Origin: Gorillibacterium timonense
Lineage (GTDB): Bacteria; Bacillota; Bacilli; Paenibacillales; NBRC-103111
Length of the DNA: 64,000 bases
Assembly (NCBI RefSeq): GCF_001457415.1
Contig: NZ_LN881721.1
Location: 248,001 to 312,000, forward strand
Reading direction: 5' to 3'
The translations under genes and the position numbers were made by a program. Positions 60,189 to 64,000 of the stretch are shown piece after piece. The stretch's first letter is position 1. The number at the start of each line of letters is the position of its first letter. Under the pieces are notes generated by a model. It worked only from the letters and a program-made list of their open reading frames with translations, searched no databases and had not been told where the DNA came from.

Positions 60189-61859
60189 ATGAGAAGAAAA
60201 GGGTTGCTGACCGCTATCATTCTACTAGGGATCGCCCTGATTGGGGGCGCTTTTGCGCTGGCTCCCGGACAGAGTGCGCTAGATTCGAAGAGTCCGCAGG
60301 TAAATGCGGAGGAAATAAAGGAGACGCAGAACAAAGCGACTCCAAACATCATCGCCATCCAACTGGAATCGTTCCAGTCCTTTGTTTTGGGCAAGACCAT
60401 CGAGGGGCAAGAGATCACCCCGAACCTGAACAGCCTGATGAAGGACTCGCTGACTTATCCGAACTTTTACCTGCAAAATGGTGCGGGCAACACGGTCGAT
60501 GCTGAGTTCATGTTCAATACCTCGCTGCATCCGGTGAAGCCGCCGAATGTGATCGCGTTTACCGACCCGATGAAGGAATTCCCGTCCCTGCCTCGGATTC
60601 TTCGGGAAAAGGGCTATTCGACGATCACCATGCATACGAATAACGCCATGTTCTACAACCGCAAGGAGTTCTACTCGGCGCTTGGGTTTGAGCGCTTTTT
60701 GGATAAAGACTACTTCGGCACTGACGACTTCATCGCCTTCGGCTCCTCCGATGACATTTTATACGATAAGGGAATGGATGCGGTCATCGAGTACGCCAAG
60801 GAGGGCAAACCCTTCTACGCTCAGTTCGTCAGCATGTCGAGCCATCATCCGTTCCGCCTGCCGGAGAAATTCCGCGAGCTCGAGCTGTCCGAGCTGTACC
60901 AGGATAATATGGCGGGAGACTACCTGCAGGCCACCCGGTACACGGACACGGCGATCGGCCACCTGATCGAGCGCTTGAAGAAGGACGGCCTTTGGGAGAA
61001 CACCATTCTCGTGCTGTACGGCGATCATACGGGCATTCAGATGAAAATGGTCGAGGATGCCGAGAAGGCGGCGCTAAAAGAGATTGTCGGTCATGAGTAT
61101 ACGCTGGCGGACGCCTTGCGCGTTCCGCTCATCATCCACGGACCCGGCATCGAGGCGAAGGTGGATGAGACGTACGGAGGGCATATGGATATGCTTCCGA
61201 CTCTACTCAGCCTGACTGGCAATACTCCGGCGAATGCCAAGTTTTTTGGCTATGACCTGACGAGCGGCCAGGCGCATACGATTCCGATCCGCGGGGCCTT
61301 TGCCGATGAAGGCAGCTTCATCGATGAAGGTACCCTGTACAACCCGGTAAAAGAGACCTCGATGGATCTTGCGACGGGGGAGAGCAAGCCCGTTGACAAG
61401 TCGGTGTATCAGGCGAAATATGACGATGTGCTGGCTCGCTTCCAGGCGTCGGAGGAGTATGTCAAAGGGCTGCCGGAGAAGAAGGAAGACTTCGGGGAAA
61501 AGGTTGTGTTGACCGAACCGGCTGAGCTGTATGCGACCGCCGATATGACCAGCCCTCTTGGAATTACCGTGCCGAAGACGACCGTCACATCCAAGGAAAG
61601 CAAGCCGGAGGAAGGCTGGTACAAGATCGAATACGAGGGCAAGAGCGGCTGGATCAAGCCCGAGCGCCCGATTTTGGAGCTGTGGGGACTCATCAAGCCG
61701 AAGAACAAGATGAAGCTGTACAAGGAACCGGATGATACGCTGGAACCGGTGTTATCCGTCGGCATTCAGAATCTGAATGTGACCCAGCGCTGGGTAGGGA
61801 CCAAATGGTACAAGATCGTAACCTGGGCCGGCGAATTCTGGGGCCAAGTGGAAGAATGA
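60189..61859 (+). CDS. LtaS/sulfatase-family protein with SH3-like C-terminus, single membrane anchor
   Basis: 556 residues. One N-terminal helix (KGLLTAIILLGIALIGGAFA) replaces the five helices of lipoteichoic acid synthase. The sulfatase-fold catalytic domain spans about 50-420: NIIAIQLESFQSFVLGKTIE, GAGNTVDAEFMFNTS (Thr nucleophile), TMHTNNAMFYNRKEFYSALG, FVSMSSHHPF and YGDHTGIQ supply the metal and active-site residues. Two SH3-like repeats (GWYKIEYEGKSGWIKPE, KWYKIVTWAGEFWGQVEE) end the protein and may bind the wall. ATG at 60189 after GTGGAGG. Likely a phosphoglycerol transferase or hydrolase at the cell surface. Confidence 0.85.
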   Translation: MRRKGLLTAIILLGIALIGGAFALAPGQSALDSKSPQVNAEEIKETQNKATPNIIAIQLESFQSFVLGKTIEGQEITPNLNSLMKDSLTYPNFYLQNGAGNTVDAEFMFNTSLHPVKPPNVIAFTDPMKEFPSLPRILREKGYSTITMHTNNAMFYNRKEFYSALGFERFLDKDYFGTDDFIAFGSSDDILYDKGMDAVIEYAKEGKPFYAQFVSMSSHHPFRLPEKFRELELSELYQDNMAGDYLQATRYTDTAIGHLIERLKKDGLWENTILVLYGDHTGIQMKMVEDAEKAALKEIVGHEYTLADALRVPLIIHGPGIEAKVDETYGGHMDMLPTLLSLTGNTPANAKFFGYDLTSGQAHTIPIRGAFADEGSFIDEGTLYNPVKETSMDLATGESKPVDKSVYQAKYDDVLARFQASEEYVKGLPEKKEDFGEKVVLTEPAELYATADMTSPLGITVPKTTVTSKESKPEEGWYKIEYEGKSGWIKPERPILELWGLIKPKNKMKLYKEPDDTLEPVLSVGIQNLNVTQRWVGTKWYKIVTWAGEFWGQVEE

Positions 61860-61893
61860 TCGTGACGGCTTAAGGCCGATTAGGAGGAGCTAC

Positions 61894-62802
61894 ATGCAGC
61901 GGCAGGATACGGCGCTATTGTTTTTACTTGCTTCGATCTGGGGAGCGTCCTTTCTCTTCATGCGGATCGCATCCCCTGTGCTCGGCCCGTTCTTTACCAC
62001 CGAGGTTCGGGTAGGAGTGGCGGGAGTGGCTCTCCTGCTGTATGCGGCCCTGCGCGGCAAGCTTCCTCGCCTTCGCGACCGGTGGAAGGCCTATCTGATT
62101 CTCGGTGGGCTCAACGCCGCCATTCCATTCGTACTGATCTGCACGGCGGAGCTTCATCTGAATGCTTCGCTCGCCGCTATTCTGAACGCGACGACCCCGC
62201 TGTTCACCGCCCTCGTCGTCTGGGGCTGGACACGGGAGAGGCTCGGGCGAGGCAAAGCGGTAGGAATGGTCATCGGACTTGCGGGCGTCGCCATCCTGGT
62301 TGGCTGGAGCCCGCTGCCGCTGAACGGAGAGACCGTGCTGGCCATCCTCTTCTCGCTGCTTGCGGCACTGGCCTATGGCTTTGGCACCACCTATGCAGGC
62401 CGGGCCTTTCGGGGCGTAGCGCCGCTAGAGGTCGCCATCGGCCAGCAGTTGGCCGCTGCGATCCTGCTGCTGCCGTTCGCTCTCTACGAATGGCCGCGGA
62501 GCGTACCTCCCTCAAATGTCATCTACTCGCTGCTCGGGCTTTCCCTGCTGTGCACGGCACTCGCTTACCTCATCTTCTACCGGCTGATGGAACGAGTCGG
62601 AGCCGTCAAGACCGTCACCGTGACGTTTCTTGTGCCGATCTTCGGCATCCTCTGGGGGGTTCTGTTTCTGAATGAGTCGGTCTATGTCACGACGGTCATC
62701 GGGCTGCTCGTCATCCTGATGAGCATCGTGCTGGTCAACCAGATTCCGCTTCCAGCGAGGCTGAAGCGCAAGCCTAAAGAAGAAAGGCTGGAGCTTCCTT
62801 GA
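61894..62802 (+). CDS. EamA/DMT-family transporter
   Basis: 302 residues, ten membrane segments in two EamA repeats (AsSIWGASFLFMRIA-like LASIWGASFLFMRIASPVLG at the N-terminus; YGFGTTYAGRAFRG and VTFLVPIFGILWGVLFLNE in the second repeat). These carry amino acids, nucleosides or other metabolites out of the cell. GGAGGAGC precedes the ATG. The stop overlaps a TTG start for the following gene (TTGA). Confidence 0.9.
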   Translation: MQRQDTALLFLLASIWGASFLFMRIASPVLGPFFTTEVRVGVAGVALLLYAALRGKLPRLRDRWKAYLILGGLNAAIPFVLICTAELHLNASLAAILNATTPLFTALVVWGWTRERLGRGKAVGMVIGLAGVAILVGWSPLPLNGETVLAILFSLLAALAYGFGTTYAGRAFRGVAPLEVAIGQQLAAAILLLPFALYEWPRSVPPSNVIYSLLGLSLLCTALAYLIFYRLMERVGAVKTVTVTFLVPIFGILWGVLFLNESVYVTTVIGLLVILMSIVLVNQIPLPARLKRKPKEERLELP

Positions 62803-63425
62803 TCGAGCTTTCTTATTTGACAGACCTGAACGAGGAAGGCTTGCTCGAGCTTCTGGACCGGTTTCGCTCGTTCGGACCGCTGCCCGGAATTGCGCTGCCT
62901 TTCCTCAAATCGTTCATTCCGCCCCTGCCAACGGTCGTGCTGGTCACGGTGAATGCGGCCGTCTATGGATTGTGGCTCGGCGTTCTTTATTCCTGGCTCG
63001 GGCTTGTCAGCGGCTGCCTTGTGACGTTTCTCCTCGTCAAGCTGCTGTCTCGGCATCGGTTCATCGAGCGGTGGAGGCAAAAGCCGAGGGTGCAGAAGAG
63101 CCTGCGCTGGATTCGCCGCAACGAGTTCAGCTACGTGTTCCTGCTCAGCTTGTTTCCCGTGGGTCCGTTTGTCGTGATCAACATCGCTGCAGGCATATCC
63201 GGGATGCGGCTCAAAACCTTCGCGCTAGCGCTGGCATTGGGCAAAGCCTTGATGGTGTTTATGGTCTCTTACATCGGCCGCGACATCGGCGATCCGGTTC
63301 GCCTCTTGGTGCTGGCCCTCGTCGTCGCTGTCTCCATCATCCTCGTTCGCAAGCTGGAAGCGCGTTTCAGCGCGGTTGTGCCGGAGCAGGAGGCGAAGCA
63401 GGCGGGCAAGGATCTCGCACAGTGA
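62799..63425 (+). CDS. TVP38/TMEM64 (DedA-like) membrane protein
   Basis: 208 residues, about five membrane segments. ALPFLKSFIPPLPTVVLVTV, YGLWLGVLYSWLGLVSGCLV, LLSLFPVGPFVVINIAAGIS and FALALALGKALMVFMVSYIG are the VTT/SNARE-associated domain features. Starts with TTG at 62799, overlapping the EamA stop; AAGGCTGGAG lies upstream. Relatives include YtxB/YdjX and may scramble lipids (family knowledge, recent). Last gene of the unit. Confidence 0.85.
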   Translation: MIELSYLTDLNEEGLLELLDRFRSFGPLPGIALPFLKSFIPPLPTVVLVTVNAAVYGLWLGVLYSWLGLVSGCLVTFLLVKLLSRHRFIERWRQKPRVQKSLRWIRRNEFSYVFLLSLFPVGPFVVINIAAGISGMRLKTFALALALGKALMVFMVSYIGRDIGDPVRLLVLALVVAVSIILVRKLEARFSAVVPEQEAKQAGKDLAQ

Positions 63426-63483
63426 ACGCTATTGGAGGCGCGGGCGGCCTTGTCCCCGCTACTGCCCGTGAAGCCGCCCATGC

Positions 63484-63545
63484 AACCTCGTTTCAATCCT
63501 GAGCGTCTATTTGGAGAAGCCATGGATTGAAAGCGAGGTTTTTTC
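63484..63545 (+). terminator. Terminator of the EamA-TVP38 unit, overlapping the next gene's RBS
   Basis: AACCTCGTTTCAATC pairs with GATTGAAAGCGAGGTT around a 31-base loop, followed by TTTTC and then the ATG of the next gene. The GCGAGG in the 3' arm is the only candidate ribosome binding site of that gene. Confidence 0.8.
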
Positions 63546-64000
63546 ATGACTGAAAGATATCGTTTCTGCCCGTTAACCCGCTCATGCGCCGTACTGATGA
63601 CGGTCTTGCTATTCCTTACCGGATGCACAGGGAATGGAGGGGCTGGAACAGGCGTCGCTGTACCCTCCAGTCCTTCTGGACAAGTTTCCTCCTCCGCATC
63701 CTCTTCGACATCGCCCGCGGCGTCGTCTGCCGCAGCCTATAGCGGCGGCGAGAATTCACCATCCTCCTCCTCCGCTCCTCTGCTCGTCCCTACCGTCCTT
63801 CCGGTGGGCGGCGAGTGGACCCCGCGCCATTTCAGTCCCTATTTCCAGGAGCCCTTGCTCCCCGGTAAGCTGGAGACAGCGTCCTCGTCTCATTATGACG
63901 AGGCGGGCATTCCCTATCGCATCATCGAGCAGCAAGGGGAGTGGATTCAAGCGGACAATGGCTCCGGACCGGTCTGGGCGCCGCTCTGGTACGGAACAGC
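63546..64000 (+). CDS. Lipoprotein with Ser-rich linker, 3' end beyond window
   Basis: 151 residues are visible and the frame is open to the edge. MTERYRFCPLTRSCAVLMTV, then a lipobox LTGC (Cys27), make it an exported lipoprotein. A Ser/Ala/Gly-rich linker (residues 28-80, SSSASSSTSPAASSAAAYSG) follows, then a folded part beginning LPVGGEWTPRHFSPYFQEPL and YRIIEQQGEWIQADNGSGP, which resembles a bacterial SH3-type domain. ATG follows a terminator hairpin directly, with GCGAGG as ribosome binding site inside its stem. Function unknown. Confidence 0.75.
   Translation, partial: MTERYRFCPLTRSCAVLMTVLLFLTGCTGNGGAGTGVAVPSSPSGQVSSSASSSTSPAASSAAAYSGGENSPSSSSAPLLVPTVLPVGGEWTPRHFSPYFQEPLLPGKLETASSSHYDEAGIPYRIIEQQGEWIQADNGSGPVWAPLWYGT

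Overview
The window looks like a chromosomal segment of a spore-forming Firmicute of the Paenibacillaceae (Paenibacillus/Cohnella-like). Grounds: strong AGGAGG ribosome binding sites, GC-rich coding DNA, proteins carrying copper-amine-oxidase-N-type repeats, a CotH-kinase protein, YtxG/YtxH stress proteins, a FloT-type flotillin next to an NfeD protein, a Bacillus-type chorismate mutase/DAHP synthase fusion and a T-box leader. No rRNA, tRNA, CRISPR array or prophage was seen.

Layout. (1) 1-8.6 kb: a group resembling Bacillus quinone/electrophile-stress regulons: truncated MarR regulator, flavodoxin-fold quinone reductase, DJ-1/PfpI protein, HxlR regulator with a YodB-type cysteine, NAD-epimerase, AraC regulator/MFS exporter pair, XRE-cupin regulator, then DoxX, esterase and LigB-type dioxygenase. 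(2) 8.6-13 kb: a 51-bp tandem repeat array, a secreted GH18-like protein, an AT-rich remnant with a DUF4279 (immunity-like) gene, and a TetR regulator coupled to a NapH-like Fe-S membrane protein with a frameshifted end. (3) 13-19 kb: an ECF sigma factor fused to a DUF1835 protein, a second ECF sigma/DUF4179 operon, and a PadR/CPBP-protease pair. (4) 19-25 kb: a CotH-kinase surface protein, thrC, ytxGH and a 1-kb repeat-rich gap. (5) 25-38 kb: an MBL hydrolase, then a GGDEF-EAL sensor directly upstream of a six-gene exopolysaccharide operon that matches B. subtilis ydaJKLMN in content plus one extra GT-C-like membrane protein. Its last gene is a degenerate GGDEF protein that keeps the c-di-GMP I-site. 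(6) 38-42 kb: the DAHP synthase gene, an IS630-family insertion, two MITE-like repeats and a T-box leader now separated from its gene by the insertions. (7) 42-64 kb: YmaF, LLM oxidoreductase, pirin fusion, pepT, TetR/ABC-2 exporter operon, SRPBCC/ArsR pair, NfeD/FloT pair, TetR/MFS pair, GNAT, the two-gene agmatine-to-putrescine pathway, an AAA-ATPase remnant, a secreted LtaS-like enzyme, EamA and TVP38 membrane proteins, and a lipoprotein running off the right edge.

Two systems stand out. The first is a self-contained c-di-GMP circuit (26-37.7 kb): putative maker/breaker, then receptor and glycan synthase. The second is the T-box/MITE/IS630/aroA arrangement (39-42 kb), where mobile DNA has separated an amino-acid-sensing leader from the first enzyme of aromatic biosynthesis. 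A 93-100 bp repeat family with GTACGCTGTCA ends and a second family built on an AATGTTGCA motif are dispersed through the intergenic regions. All calls rest on reading the sequence and recalled family features; no database search was run.
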